From positions 186,001 to 250,000 of the forward strand of contig JAQGBZ010000034.1 in the NCBI GenBank assembly GCA_034687125.1: DNA of 64,000 nucleotides, given 5' to 3'. Positions 12,124 through 31,469 of this stretch are shown in pieces. The notes below the pieces were generated by a model. That model saw only the letters and a program-made list of their open reading frames with translations, had not been told where the DNA came from and did not search any database. This stretch comes from Neelides folsomi (Eukaryota; Arthropoda; Collembola; Neelipleona; Neelidae). Every line of letters starts with the position of its first letter. Positions within the stretch are counted from its first letter, which is position 1. The translations under genes were made by a program, and so were the position numbers.

Positions 12124-13968
12124 ATGAACGCGGTTAAACACTTGGATCTCATCAAGGAGCTTCACGCTTGCCTCGTTGTCGATTTCAACAAGGTCGTGAG
12201 AACTTTTATTCGGAAGGTCGGTTGGGACGTTGACCAATTTACACTCATATTAAAAAAAATGCATTTTCAACACATTTACCACCTGTAAGTATTTACCTTA
12301 TTATTACACTTAATTTATTACTTACTTAATAACACTTAATTATAAATGCTATAATATATTAAATTATTAAAGACCCTTTGTTAACATTTAACTAAATTAA
12401 ATTTTGATCATTGTCTGCATAGATGTGTCTCTTGTGAAGGTAGTGGAATCGAACGCTTCAGACATCTTGAATTGGTAATGATGTTGTTTTACCGCATCGC
12501 AAAGGACATTTGGCTCAGACCTTCGAAAGAGCGAACAATTCCGCCCAATCTTTATTCTGTTAAACGACAAATCGGCGGATTTTTTCTCACTTGCTTTTTG
12601 TATCGAAATCAGCCATTTTTAAAGAAGTGTTTCGTTCAGCTGACGAACGAAGATGTGGAGGAAATGATCAACTTCAATCTTAACTTGAAAGTCATTCCAG
12701 ATCCATATGGAAGATTCACATACCAAGAAATTCTCGATATGGAATTTCAATTGTATCACAGGGGAGCATTCCAATTCGTCATTTCTGATCTTGTAAGGTT
12801 TATTAAAAGTTAACTCTATTTATTAAATTACTTGTCTATAACATTAACAAAAATACACCGATTAGATCATTGTTATAATCGTAATTATTTTTAATTTTCC
12901 CAGCCATACGGCATCGACAAATGGAAAAAAGAATTTATTAAAGTGGTGACTTGTCCTCAATATCAAGCGATGAAACATATGAAAGAAGATGAGCTGAAGT
13001 TGATCCATGTGGATCCAATTTTGAGAATGACCGCAGTGACAAGTGAAGAACTTGCACACGATCGGCTGGACGCATTCAAAGAACTCGTGAAAACGAAATC
13101 ATTAAAGATGAGCGGTAATTGACATCTATAATGAATGTTGACTCAACTAGATAAATATGTTAATTAATGTTAAATATACTATTTTGTAAGATAATTGATT
13201 TACCTACTTATGAGTTAATTCTGAATTAACAGAACTACGAAGATTGGTGGACAAGTACGCTCCAAGTGATTACAAGAGCATTTTGAAACTTATGACACGA
13301 CCCAAAATTCAACTTCTTCAGCACATTCAAACTCGATTGGAACAAAGAGGGAAAGTCACACAGATTTACCGATTGGATCGAGTCATTCTCTACAGGCCCA
13401 AGAACAAGTTGAGAAAAAGACAAATTAAGAAGAAGACAGCTAATTGGGCTTTGACCCTAAATCGGGTAATAATTTATTCTCGCACAACTACATAACATTA
13501 AAATGTATATACAGGGTGGGCCTTAAGTTGCTTTCTTTTTTAAATGACCAATTAGTATAAAAAAGAAAGCAACTTATACCTTGTATATTTAATATAATAT
13601 ATAAAATATCTTTATATAATTTATCACCTAAATCTAATTCCGATTTCAATTTCTAGACGTTTGAAAGAAGGCGAAAGAAACGCCGAACATACTGTGCGAA
13701 AATTTATGCCGAGACTATTAATTTGCCCAACCCGAAAACGAATGGCTGGCGTTATCTGTTCAATATACCCTTTGGCAAAGTGAATACTCTACCTCCTGTA
13801 CCCGAAGAAACACCGGAGGAAAAAGAAAAACGAAAGGAAAAAGCAGCTCGGAAGGAAAGAGAAAAAAAGGAGAAAAAGGAAGAGTTGGAAAAGATTGCTA
13901 AACAGGTAATGAAGGATGTCCAGCTTTATGGAGATGCGATCAAAGCCAAAAGTAATAATCAAATTTGA
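12124..13968 (+). CDS. SNAPC1: snRNA-activating protein complex subunit 1 (SNAP43-like)
   Basis: Five exons (12124-12284, 12423-12792, 12904-13114, 13233-13465, 13657-13968) give 428 residues, longer than the human protein (368). SNAPC1 is a core subunit of the nuclear complex that binds the proximal sequence element of snRNA promoters for RNA polymerases II and III. The N-terminal two-thirds matches the SNAP43 family: an opening helix-rich segment, FRHLELVMMLFYRIAKDIW, NLYSVKRQIGGFFLTCFLYR, YGRFTYQEILDMEFQLYHRG and YGIDKWKKEF. The C-terminal third is very basic, then ends in a KEKRKEK/EREKKEKKEE charged helix that is probably a coiled coil. The fourth intron carries a small MITE. The stop lies only 171 bases from the stop of the convergent DHX35 gene, so the two 3' ends may overlap. 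Confidence 0.88.
13510..13585. mobile_element. Short MITE, family A, copy 2, in SNAPC1 intron 4
   Basis: The left end tacagggtgggccttaagtt and the right end (other strand) tacaaggtataagttgcttt form a long hairpin about 76 bases overall. It shares its ends with copies at 5736 and 40205. Confidence 0.8.
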
Positions 13969-14139
13969 ATCAACTCAATGACTGCATTTACATCGATTAC
14001 ATCAATTACCTTTATCGATTAATTTTACGTTTACCTAAAGTACAAATGAGAAGGAAGACTTAAGCAATGTCATTTATATTCTATGTCAATTTAATTTTGT
14101 CAATTTAATTTTTTTAAATAATTAAATTGTGTCAACAAT

Positions 14140-20128
<5,989 letters not shown>

Positions 20129-21047
20129 CTCCAATATCGGAATTTATTTAATTAAAATTGATCACTCCAGCTGATGTAATTAAGCTGGAGAAATTAGGGC
20201 CGGGACCAGCGGGAGTCCGCCACACTCCAAATCGGTAAAAACTCCCGGGAAGAATTATCGCTCCAATATTAAGCTCATTAATGCAGGTATGGGGAGACAT
20301 CTAGGAGAAACACAAGGATCAATGATAAACGGAAATTTACGATATACAAATATAGCTATATATAAATACATGCATATAAATATATGTAATATACAATATG
20401 CATGTATTTATATACAGATGAAAATATCAAATGCTTTTAATGCGGTTCAAATCATTTTTATTAATCATAGTAGATTTAAATGCCAACGTGTTTTCTTTCT
20501 TCTTGGCATGTCGGCACATTACAAAAATGTGAACTTTCACTGTTTAAGATAATTAACTTAAATATTTGTATAAATTAGTAGTAGATATATGATCCTTTCA
20601 CAATTTAAAATCTTAGTTAGCCTACATAAATGTTTATGATTTTTATGGGATTTATAAAATATAAATATGAAATAAATACAAATGGATAATATTCTAATCA
20701 TGAAAATGATAATAAATAAATATTTTGGTCTATACCATTTTAAGTTTAAAAAGAAATTTGTTCTTATGAGTTGTTGAAGTTAAATGGGAATAAATTAAAA
20801 TACATGACATTTAAGTCATGTACTTTAAGTCGTTTCACTGGGATTAGCAAATTGCTAATAACAATGAAAGATATAAATATTGAAGTGTTAGTGTCAAAGT
20901 CTCATATGAGATTATATCAAGAATCCACTTGTATTACAAAAAAATTGTCTAATAATTGTATTGCAAAAAAAGTGCCTAAATTTTTTTTGATGAACCTAAA
21001 AACCTAGTGATTAGAATATTTTAGAAAACTGAAATTATGAAGATGTT
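20129..21047. other. Spacer between CPSF6 end and DHX35 start
   Basis: Contains the DHX35 promoter and leader near 20129-20280 and the CPSF6 3' region near 21047. The rest is AT-rich; open frames such as 20771-21007 resemble nothing I know. Confidence 0.55.
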
Positions 21048-24000
21048 TTAATGTCGAGGGGGTCTCTCTCTTTCGGGTTCCCTCGGTCTTTCCACAACTT
21101 CCGTTACTCTCGGTCTTTCCCGTTCGCGCTCGCGTTCCCTATAACGCTGTTCGTCATAGTACCTTGTACTGCTAATATAAATGAAATCCCAATTATGTAT
21201 ATTAATTAACCATAAATTATATACTAGTAATATATTAGATTGTATCATATTGAGTGTCTTATTGTGTTTATGGAGAAGCAGAAAAAATTCTAAAATTTAT
21301 TTAACTAAACAACGTATAACTAGGGAATCGATTTTGAAACATCACAAAATGATCAATTTTGATTTTTTTCGAATAGTTCAAAAAATTAATTGATTATTTT
21401 CCCAATGTTTCCAATGCAAATTTGAATTAGACCAATAAGACACTCAATATGATACAATCTAATACTAGTATAGTTAGATTACCTCTCATCTCTGCTATTC
21501 CTTTCGCGATATTCCCTCTCTCGGCTCCTGGACCTTTCCCTTGGATTATATTCGTAATATCTTTCCCTGCTCCTATCTCTATATTCACGATCTCGACTCC
21601 TGGACCTTTCACGTCGACTTCGACGATGTCTGTCGCGCTCTCTGGATCGGGAGCGATCTAAGAAATCAAATAAATCAATATGACACATGAAATCAATCAA
21701 TCAAACCAATAACATATTTAATCCTATGGGAATGGAATAAATAACAGTTTATTTGAGGTATATTGAATTTAACTTTATAGTTAAGTTAAATACCTCGCCC
21801 ACTTCCATAATGCTTGGCTTCAATTCCATGAAGTGTATCTTGTAGTGATGAGATAAGGATCTTGCATCGATCGTCTGATGCAACTTTTGATCCTTTGATA
21901 AGGGAAATGGCTGTCACGAGAGTTTCAATGGCACTTCCCAATTCTCCTACAATCAATAAATTAATTCTCACATTTAGTTTCTAAATGGTATAATCGAAAT
22001 AATAATAATAATAAAGAAACGTACGCGTTGCGGCATCTTGAACGGCTCTAGAAATTGCCGAACTACACACAGTTCGATTTCTGCCCATAATATCTTCAAA
22101 TTCTGCTTCGCTCATGGTGGGAGCAGCTTCGCGATCAACTGGCGGTGGTGCATATTGCGGGGCCGGCTATTTAATAATAAATGGATGAAGGTTGAGAAAG
22201 AAAGAAAAACGATTCGACTTACTCTACTTACAATGTTGTGGGGGATATAGGGAGTTGGCGGAGGGCCGGAGACCGGGGGGCCTCCAGGGCCACTAGGGAA
22301 AAATGCAGGATTCATATGCGGCGCTGGAGCTCCTGGCGGCGGCGGCCCGGACAATAAACCTTGTGGTGGAACTAATATGATTAACAAAAAATAAATAAAT
22401 TGTTGTTAATTTAATAAATCCAATTGTTTTTACTTGGAGGTCGAAGTGGCCAATCTCGTGGGGGTGGGCCACGATTATCCATCATTGGTGGCATCGGACC
22501 ACCCCGATTCATTCCTGGTGGAGGTGGCCCTTGATTTTGTTGTTGGAAATAGGAATTTTCTCTCATGGAGTGACCCTACAAATTAAAAAAGATTATAAAA
22601 CAATTCTACGCACTTTTTATAATTAAATCAATAAAATATTTTTATATGAAAAATTAATTAAAATTAAAAAATTAAATTACCATCATTGGTGGTCCACGTG
22701 GGCCGGGAGGACCTTGGGACATGTTTTGTGGTGGGCCAATGGGTCTTTGTCCCATGTAGCCCGGTGGTCCTCCTGGAGGTCCAGGTTGATTTGGTGGTGG
22801 TCCGAGATTTCTATGAGGAGGTCCGGGTGGTCCCCCCATTGGAGGCGGCCCTATCCTTGGCCCATTCCCTCTTGACATTCCCGGCCCTGGTCCTCCCATC
22901 ATCATTCGGGGTGGCGGTCCATATCCCATATTCATTCCGTGTTGCATGGGACCTCCCATGGGTGACATCGGACCGCCGCGTTCTCCACGGCTCCCTCCAC
23001 CGCCCATCATCCCGCCACTGCCAACCTGGTTATTCCGATCGTTTTGGGGAGAAGGTCGGGTCTTCGATTGCGCCTCAAACTAATAAAGAAAACATTAAAA
23101 TTAATGACAATTTGGCACACATTTTCAAATCGCTAAATTCCAAACTTTGGAATTACTAATGTGAACTAAATTATTAAAATATATAAAAATTAAAAATCGA
23201 AAAATATCAAAAATAATGGTTACACATTAAATAGTTTAAATTGGAACTTTTAAATATCCAATCTTTGTTTTTTCTACCTTCATATTTAATAATTTCGTAA
23301 ACTCCAATTTTAATGAATGTTTTTTGCTATTCAGTAAATCAACAAAATAAATTGTTGTTTCGAAAAAGTTAGTTTATTAAGTTATGGTTGCAAAAAGGCA
23401 TCGTTAATAGAACATCAAACGTTGTGTAAATATATATTTTTTTATATCGTATATTTAGATTTGACTATTCAAACGACTTATGAGCTGATTGAAAAAAGTA
23501 CAAAATTTACAATAGGAAACGAGATATCATTTCATTCATCTTATTAATAGAATGCTAGGAAAAACGTATTTTATTTAGTTGTTCGCTATTTAAAATATCT
23601 TTATTTTATAACAAGAAAACTTATTTCAATTTGCGTATGCGATAAAGCGATAATGTCAAGAATATCTATACTATTATAGTATAGTATATATATTACTATA
23701 CATATAAACGTAGGAATAAATGATTCATAAATAGTGAATTACCTAAATTGATTTGAATAAAATAAAGGTAATCTCGAAATAATATGAAATCTTTTGAATT
23801 CGATATAATACATACACGAATTCCATATGGACATTCTAAATCCAATTTGCAAAAATTATAAACATTTTCTCTGGGTTTATTATTACTATACTATACTGGT
23901 CTAAACAGACATTAAATACAATTGAGAATAAACTTACAGTAAACTCGAATTGAATTATAAAATTAATTTAATCTTAAATTAATGAACTGAATTAAAAAAA

Positions 24001-24886
24001 GCATAATTAAAATTGTGACCTGATTGAGAGCTTGTTTGGTGGGTGCAGTGACCATCGGCACTTGTCCGTGAATTTCTCTTTTACTAAATTTTTCATGGAT
24101 GATTTTGAGAGACCCTTCAGACCCGACTGTGAGAACGCAGTAACCTTTTGACTGCCCATTTGACCTATTCTCGTAAAATTTAATTTCGACGAAATCGTCC
24201 ACTCCGATGTCTTTCAGTATATTTATGATATCTTGATCCGAAGTCCACTATAAATGTTAAAACTTAGTTTAAAATTGTATATAAGTATTATATAAATATA
24301 ACTTTAACAATAAGTTAAAAATGTACAAAAACATATTTAAATTTAAAATATTAAATGGGTATATATTTTGTTAAAGACATTCGAGAAAAATAAATAAGTT
24401 TACCCAGGTGAGATTTCCAATATATACTTGGTGTTTTCTTAAGGGTTGTATGGGGCCCGAAGATTCCATCCGATCATTGTTCCGATCGGCATTGTGATTG
24501 ACCTTCTCCCTTACTTGACTTTGGCTCACTGTGCTCGACTGCGGAGAAACGGGGCGATCTCGATCGGAAAGAGCCGAACTTTCCCCACCATCTGAATCCC
24601 TCCGGCCTGAATTACTTGTCATCACATCGTCGTACAGGTCCACAGCCTCTGTCCCGAAATCATCCTAAAACAAACCCATGATGTAAAAAACATATTTAAA
24701 TTCCAAAATACGTGGAAAGTAAATTAAAAATAAATCATGCAAGTAAATATTTATATTATTTATATAAATATTTATTTACCCCGAATAAATATATAATACA
24801 ATATAGGGAGAATATATCATTACGGAATTGAAATCCTCTCCGATGTCATCGGCGTATAGGTCTATGTCCACGCTTTCGGCGGCCAT
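21048..24886 (-). CDS. CPSF6: Cleavage and polyadenylation specificity factor subunit 6
   Basis: Ten exons give 608 residues (human 551): 24824-24886, 24404-24664, 24020-24247, 22681-23079, 22434-22575, 22232-22371, 22025-22166, 21794-21946, 21483-21657, 21048-21171. CPSF6 is the large subunit of cleavage factor Im, which binds UGUA motifs with CPSF5 and steers poly(A) site choice. The start [14 protein letters not shown] matches the family. One RRM follows, with RNP2 as VYIGNLTW and RNP1 as [12 protein letters not shown]. The middle is a Gly/Pro/Met-rich region of roughly 200 residues. A conserved helix region carries [14 protein letters not shown] and [36 protein letters not shown]. The tail is an RS/RE mixed-charge domain, ending in [11 protein letters not shown] and ERPPRH; it serves nuclear import and speckle targeting in relatives. 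CPSF7 is the only close alternative. Intron 9 contains a foldback element. Confidence 0.95.
21232..21465. mobile_element. Foldback element in CPSF6 intron 9
   Basis: Arms of about 32 bases are nearly exact inverted copies: attgtatcatattgagtgtc on the left and its complement gacactcaatatgatacaat on the right. The loop of about 170 bases is AT-rich with no coding content. The element fills most of the intron separating the two RS-domain exons. Confidence 0.75.
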
Positions 24887-25469
24887 GGGCTCGGACCGAA
24901 TCCGGGTTTCAATGAAGCGGGAGGACGAGGATCAGAGTTGACGAGTGACGCGAAGAAGTGAATGGAAATCCCCAAACATCATGGATGGCGCTCTTCCCAC
25001 CCATTGCATTTGAGCAAAAACATCAAACTTAACTTTGGAACATAGCTGATTAATTGTAAGCTAACTTAACAACTTAAGTTGTCCAGAGGTCCAAAACATT
25101 AGAAACCAACCTTCAATTTGGACAGCCCTTTTCCCTCCATCTTAACTTTATTCTAAATTAATTCTAAAATGAACAATGTCGGAATGAAATTGTAAGCAGA
25201 ATCCTCCATTGTTAGTTAAATACCCGTTAATTTAAGAGCGATATTTTTAATCAATTAAGTCAATTATCTGCTTATTCCCCACTCACCCAATTTGCACATG
25301 CAAATTTTGATTTTTTTCCAAATTCTTTTTCATGTAAGTTCTTTGTGCCATTTTAATAAAAGTGAACCAGGGGTGTTTTAAGACTACTAATATTAAATAC
25401 CTAGGTAGCGTACCTTTGGTAGCGTAGGTATATAGGTATAAAGGTACTAGAAAAGGACTGGAGTTGTAT

Positions 25470-25731
25470 TGCATTGAATGCATTGAAATATCGAAAGCTT
25501 TTGAGGAAATTCCCTTTGAGATGTGTAAAAATTCATAATTTGTTGAATTTTTGGTTGTGGTCATGCATTGAGGTCAACGGAGGTTAATTCTTAAAATAAA
25601 ATTTAGCCTTCAATAAAAAGTTTTATTGAGAGTATTTCAGCAAATTTTGATGATTATATGTTCATAAACATAAAAGTAATTCTCGATTGAAAATGCTAAA
25701 AACTTAGGAGCCCACACTATACACCTGTATT
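25470..25731. mobile_element. MITE, family B, copy with damaged left end
   Basis: This segment matches 63405-63663 closely. Shared words are gcattgaatgcattgaaata, tcgaaagcttttgaggaaat, taaaataaaatttagcct and agcaaattttgatgatta. The right end, read on the other strand, begins tacaggtgtatagtgtgggc, close to the terminus of the other copy. Its left terminus is not recognisable. Confidence 0.75.
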
Positions 25732-26236
25732 TTAGGTATATGTAAAGCTTATAGATGAATGAAAGACAAAATATGTTTATATATGCAAATTAATAAAATG
25801 AACCATTTAATTTTAAAGAAAATATTATATATTTATTTTTGCGAAATAAAAGTTTATAATTATTATAGAACATGGAAGTATTTATCGAGTTAAGTTTTAT
25901 TATGAATGAATAAAATCCATGTAAAGTACTTTGTTAATTCATAATTAAAATAAAGGTTAATATAATATTGAGTATTAAATAAAAATATCTCTAAATAATT
26001 CTGTTTCAATATGTAATTCACACCGGAATATTTATATTGAATCTATGGTATACATATATATATACCTTATATACGTAAGTAATAATAATGGTTATGGTTT
26101 TATATATTGATCCACAGTTATTTAATTATATTGCTAATAATACAATACATTTATCCAAATTTGGAATTTTTTATGTTATTGAGTTAATGATCTATAATAA
26201 GATCATATCAATTACCAATAATTTCCACCCTTGTGC

Positions 26237-26589
26237 ACTCCCTGAGTGCACAAGAGAATAGAAAATCTTGGTTTGGGTTTAAATGTTAAAACATTTAAAT
26301 TATATAATATATATATATTACTTAAATACTAGTAAAATATACAAAAATGAAGTTTTAATATTTAGTTAGTAAGGTAAATATAATTGCACTGTTAGAGAGA
26401 TGCAATTATACTTACTATTGTATAGTAAATGTTAAAACTATATATTTTACTAATATTTAAGTAGTATATTATATAATTTAAATGTTTTAATATTCATATT
26501 CTTGTTAAAAATATAATTGAATTGAAAATATATAAAAGGAGAAGGGGGTCCAAACCAAGATTTTCTATTCTCTTGTGCACTCAGGGAGT
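26237..26589. mobile_element. Palindromic foldback element (353 bp)
   Basis: Outer arms of 39 bases are exact or nearly exact inverted copies (actccctgagtgcacaagag on the left). Inner sequence continues the symmetry: attaaactta-type words and tagtaaaatata / tatattttacta recur inverted around a centre near 26400. The whole element could fold into one long hairpin. No coding content. It lies about 80 bases beyond the WDR47 stop codon, so it may fall in that transcript's 3' region. Confidence 0.85.
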
Positions 26590-26670
26590 ACATCTAACAA
26601 GAGCATATTGTGTTATACTAGAGTACAATTTGAATTTAAACGAATGATTTTAAATGAATGGAATTGTGAA

Positions 26671-29180
26671 TTATTTTTCGTTGGGTAAAGCCCAAAGATT
26701 CGCAGTTTTATCGGCGCTTGTTGAGATGAAACTGAACTCCGTGGGGTGCCAACGTCCGCAAATGATTTTGTCACTGTGGGATCCCACAGGGACCGAGCTC
26801 AGATTGAGTGAAAGATCGCCTTGCATATCAGTCAGCATAAGTCGTTGGTCATACCTTGAAATATAATTAAATTATATTATCACTCATTTGATTAAATTTT
26901 TAATTAAATTTTTAATTAATTTTTAATTAAAATAATAATTTAGTTATTGAAATATTTAATAGTGCAAACCCTCCAGAAAGAAGATAATATGCATTGGGAG
27001 AAAATCGAACTGATCGAACGTCAGAAGCATGAGGTTTGAAAGTTTGTATTTGTCTATTTCCTCTGATGTCGTAGAGAACAATGGCGGAATCCTCGTGACC
27101 CGATACGAGCAATCGACCTGTGGGGTCAACGCAGATTGACCCGACTGCGGCCTTCGCTGTTGCCGATCCAGAACTCGTAATTGGAGAAATAACATTGACG
27201 CATCCACGGACACGAAGATCCCACAACCGAACGGTTTTGTCTTGCGATCCACTGCAAAACATCACTCCGCCCCAATTGTACAAAGACAAAATAGGAGCTG
27301 AAATAAATCCATCAAGTCCAAACCATTAAAAAAATCCAAAACATTAAAAAATCCAAATCATGTTTAAAAGATTCATTCCGACTTCCACTCCTAAATAAGT
27401 TTAAATACTCGTGTGAGTGTGTGGGCGAGAAATTAAATAATAAGTACCAGTAACTAATAAAATAAACATTGTCCATGGAACAAAAAAAGAATTTAAGGTC
27501 ATTTCTCATTTGCTATGAGTAAATAAATAAATATGAAGTGTGATGTCATACTGGAAAAAAACTGTTAAATAAAAAATCTACGTTTTTAACATCTTTCAAT
27601 CTCAGTCTCATTAGCATGAATTTACAAGTTGAATGAGTGAATGTTTAAATGTTTTCATGTTTTTGAAGTGGTCGAAAAGTCCTTTTGTAATCCTGACAAC
27701 TCAAATGATGTCACTTGAGAATTAAAAAAGAACCAACGCCTACTGTCATATATGTCATATTATATTTAATTGCAGATTTACCCGAGTGGCCAGTCATCGC
27801 CTGAAAAGGAGTTGCAGTGACACAGTCAGTGACGTAGATCTTGCAGTCCCCGGCTCCTCCGCTCACCAGAAGAGAAGATTTGTTGCTCAAGTCTTCGATG
27901 AAGCAAATGTCCCGAACGGTCCCATCGTGCATCGTCAGCTCAACCTCATGGGTATGGTTGAGCTCGGGACGGTTTACGTCCTCGAATCGAATCAACTTCA
28001 CCGTCTTGTCATTACTTCCGGTGGCAAGAAGATTTCCGTCAGGGGACCATCCAAGACAGTAAATAGATCCCTAATAATTAACTTCATTTAAATACATATT
28101 TACAAATGAATGAATTCATCTATAGAAATTAAGTCTTGATCTTAAATTACAGATATTTAATCATTAAAAAATAATGAATTGATGTTTTGAGATGTCTCTA
28201 TTATATTATATGCTTACTTTAATTAATAGTTTAATTAACAACATCCATTAAATGTTCATCAAGTGGCCCAAATAAAAAAGTTGAATTCTCATTGTGCATT
28301 TACACTTTCCATTCATCGCTTTGCCTTTCGTGCGGAAGATTTAAAAAGTATTTTAAAAAGTAATGAACAATTTTCTTTCCCTCCTCAGGTGAATAATAAA
28401 AGTTTTTAAGTTCTTCATCACCTGTGGGCTCAAAAGCTCAAATCTCCAAACTTTCATTCTCTGCTTCACTCACATAGAGATATGAAATCTTAACACGAAG
28501 GAATTGCGGTTTAAAACTTAATATTTAACCATACTAGGTGTATATAAAATATCTACACTTCACGCTCGAACTAAATAAAAAAATATCATGACATTCCACT
28601 TTTATTCTTTTCCTATGCAGACAAACTCGAGACAATCGAGATATTTTTCATTTACACACAAACAACCCATAAATTTAACAACCCATTTTTAATAAATTTG
28701 AAATTGTGAGAATGGAAAAATAATATTAATTGTAATTAAATCTCTTCTATGGATTTAAAATTTGAGTATCCCGTGAGGATCAAATTGTTTGGAAAGTTTG
28801 GGGATTTGGGCTAATTCACGGTCGAGTGGAATTTTGTCTTGACAATCCCTAATGAGGTGAAAGGAGTTTTGGATCAGAGACGTGTCAAAGGATCCGGGCC
28901 AAGAGTCCATGACAATCCCCTGACTCCAATTGGGTTAAATAGGAGGCCGACTTACTCGATGATGCTTGTTCCGCTTGTAAAGGGTCTTCGGGGTCGTGGT
29001 GGTGTGCCCTTCATTCAAACTACCCAAATCCGGGTAACTGCAAAGACGAAGAACTTTGGAATTTGACCCCACCGCATAGAGATGTCCACATGGATGGAAT
29101 TCCGCACAACGAATTGCCTGGACATCTTCCAAGCTCGTCACTGCAACGAATTTCGGACTTGTTGAACCGCCAGCTTCGTT
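26671..29180 (-). CDS. WDR47: WDR47 (nemitin)-like protein, C-terminal WD40 exons
   Basis: Four exons (28956-29180, 27782-28070, 26970-27297, 26671-26854) give 342 codons to a stop. They encode a WD40 propeller closely matching the WDR47 C-terminus: [134 protein letters not shown], and finally TADKT-type [15 protein letters not shown]. In vertebrates WDR47 is a microtubule-associated neuronal protein with LisH and CTLH domains ahead of the propeller. The exon starts in phase 0 after an acceptor, so more coding exons must lie upstream. I find no LisH/CTLH exons in the window. Likely upstream exons are listed separately. Confidence 0.9.
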
Positions 29181-31469
29181 CTAAATTTTTTTTAATTAGG
29201 ACATTTGGGTAAAAATAATATAAATATTAGTATTAAATATATTATATTAGAGAATATTCTATTCTTAATAATTACAGATAGAAATCACGATTTTCTTTTT
29301 TTTCTTTTTCTTCATTTTTATAACAATGAATTTGGAATTGGTTACCAAAACTTCTATTGTTGATATTCGTGGCATTATTTACAATAATAGATGTTAAACA
29401 GAGAATGAGTGTTATTATTTACAAAATATTACAAAAGTTGAAAAAGGTTTAAATTGGAAAAATATCAAATTTCTCATTTTTACATTTTTTGAGGAAACGA
29501 GGAAAGTTATTTGACGTCGGAATGAATTAAAATTGTCGAGTTGTCACATCTTTCATGATGCGAAAAATGTGAGAGCTTTTTGAGCTGCTGAGCTGCTCTC
29601 ATTCTCAAACTCTCAACATCTCGTGACAATTGAAATAACTTTATGTGAAGACTGCCGAATTAATTATTAGACTGAGCCTGTTAAATTAACAAGCTAAATT
29701 ACAAATGTAACTAAATTGTATAGTTACTAATTATTAATTAGGTGTCTGTTGGGTAGGCATTAATAAAATTAATATTTAGTAATACAAATATATGTAAATG
29801 TCTTGTAAACTAGATGTTTATGTAGTATACATAAATTTACTATATATCTATTTATGTATAGTAATATATTCTACATACATATTTGGGTTTCTTTCTTGTG
29901 AATAATAATGGAAATACCGTTTGTAAATTTTTACGATATTCACCATTTCCCATTACTACTGTAATAAACACAAAATGTGGTCAAATAAACAAAATAGTGT
30001 TGAGTTGTACACCAATAAAAAAAACTTATTATTCGTTCGCCTTGGCTGGTCTAAATAAAAAATATTGGTTTATATTTATAAGAACTCGTATAGTGAACCA
30101 TTTAGATTTATTATTGGAGGGAAATAATAGTGATGGAGATGGAGGACAAAGCGGAATTAAAGAGAAATCCCATTTGTCTCTTTCAAATAAGAATCCCTAT
30201 ATTTAAATATTTTTATTTTATAGGAAGCTTAATTAACGATTTTTTTTATTAATATGTATATTTATTGTTAACAGATAATAAGGTTTAGAACAATGAGAAA
30301 TAGGAACTTGAAAGATCCAAAGAGATAAAGTCACTTTATTCGGAAAAAGACTCCTGATTTGATTTGATTAATTGTGCTTGACCATAATTTAAAATCCCCT
30401 CAAGGTATCGTCCAATGAAATCATTTAAATTATACAGATACTTTCAAAACAACATTCGATGAGCTCATCAATATTCAAATAAACCTTTAAACAAATCTTA
30501 GATTATTTATTTATTTAAAATCCAAATTAATAAATCTCTTTAATTGGTCAACAATATAACATAGTTATTTTGCGGTTGTATAGAGATCAATTAATTAAAA
30601 GAATTTGTTTTAAAGACTAAGTTCTCCCATCATTCCTCGTTAAATTTAAATTATTTAAATTAATCCAATGAAGGTGAATATTCCCATAAATTTGAAATGT
30701 TCCTCTTTGAAAAAGGACGGGTTGAGCAAGCGGCAGTTTAATTATCCTCTCAGCAAAGGGGAAATTTTGAAGTGAATGACTTGAGGAAGTGAGTGAGGCA
30801 CAAAAGATGTGTCTTTGGATTTCCCAATGAAAATCCCATTAGAATTGATGAGCCGATACCTCAAAACAGTTATTTTACATTCTTCAACAAACGATGATTG
30901 AGCCATTGTGGAGAACGATAAAAAATAACGTTCTCAACATGTTAAAATTAAATGACTTTTTTAAAATTTATAATTCCCTAATAGAATTTAAAAAAAATTT
31001 AAAATGATTTTAAAAAAATTTGGATGGAATTTTGAAAAATTTTGAATGGAATTTTGAAGAATTTTGACCTAAATTTAACATTATAAATGATGTAAAATTG
31101 TGTTGGTTGCACTTGGCCCCTAAAAGATGAAAATGATAAATGTGATTTTTGGCCACACATGCGAATCTTGGGAAACTCCCTCTAATTGCACACTGTCCAG
31201 ATTGTAATGAGAATCTCTTTAGCAAAGATGTCCCAATAAGGAGGTTTCAATAAAAAGCCTGTTTCTCCATTTGCCATAAGTATTCTATAAAAAAGGTGTT
31301 CGCATCGAAGAAGCTAAACAATTCCTCATGCAACTTTTTGTTATTTAACTCTGCATTTTAATATTTATATTATAATTTTGCATATTCTTTTAAGGAATCC
31401 GGAGATGATTTGTTCAAATCCTGACAAATTGATTTATTACCAACAAGGCGGAGAAAAATAAAAGTTTAC
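29181..31469 (-). other. Probable intron upstream of the WDR47 WD40 exons
   Basis: Wholly AT-rich, with short A/T runs and no recognisable exon. The longest open frame (29883-30206, +) has the composition expected by chance. If the exon at 31470-31814 belongs to this gene, the whole stretch is a single intron. Confidence 0.45.

Larger units (their letters stand above)
24887..26670. other. Spacer between WDR47 end and CPSF6 start
   Basis: The first 100 bases or so are the likely CPSF6 leader and promoter. The rest is AT-rich and includes two repeat elements (about 25470-25731 and 26237-26589). I see no further gene. Confidence 0.6.

Noticed and set aside
29883-30206. 107-codon plus-strand frame
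   Set aside because: Composition follows background DNA and no motif is visible. A frame this long is expected once or twice in a window of this size and AT content.
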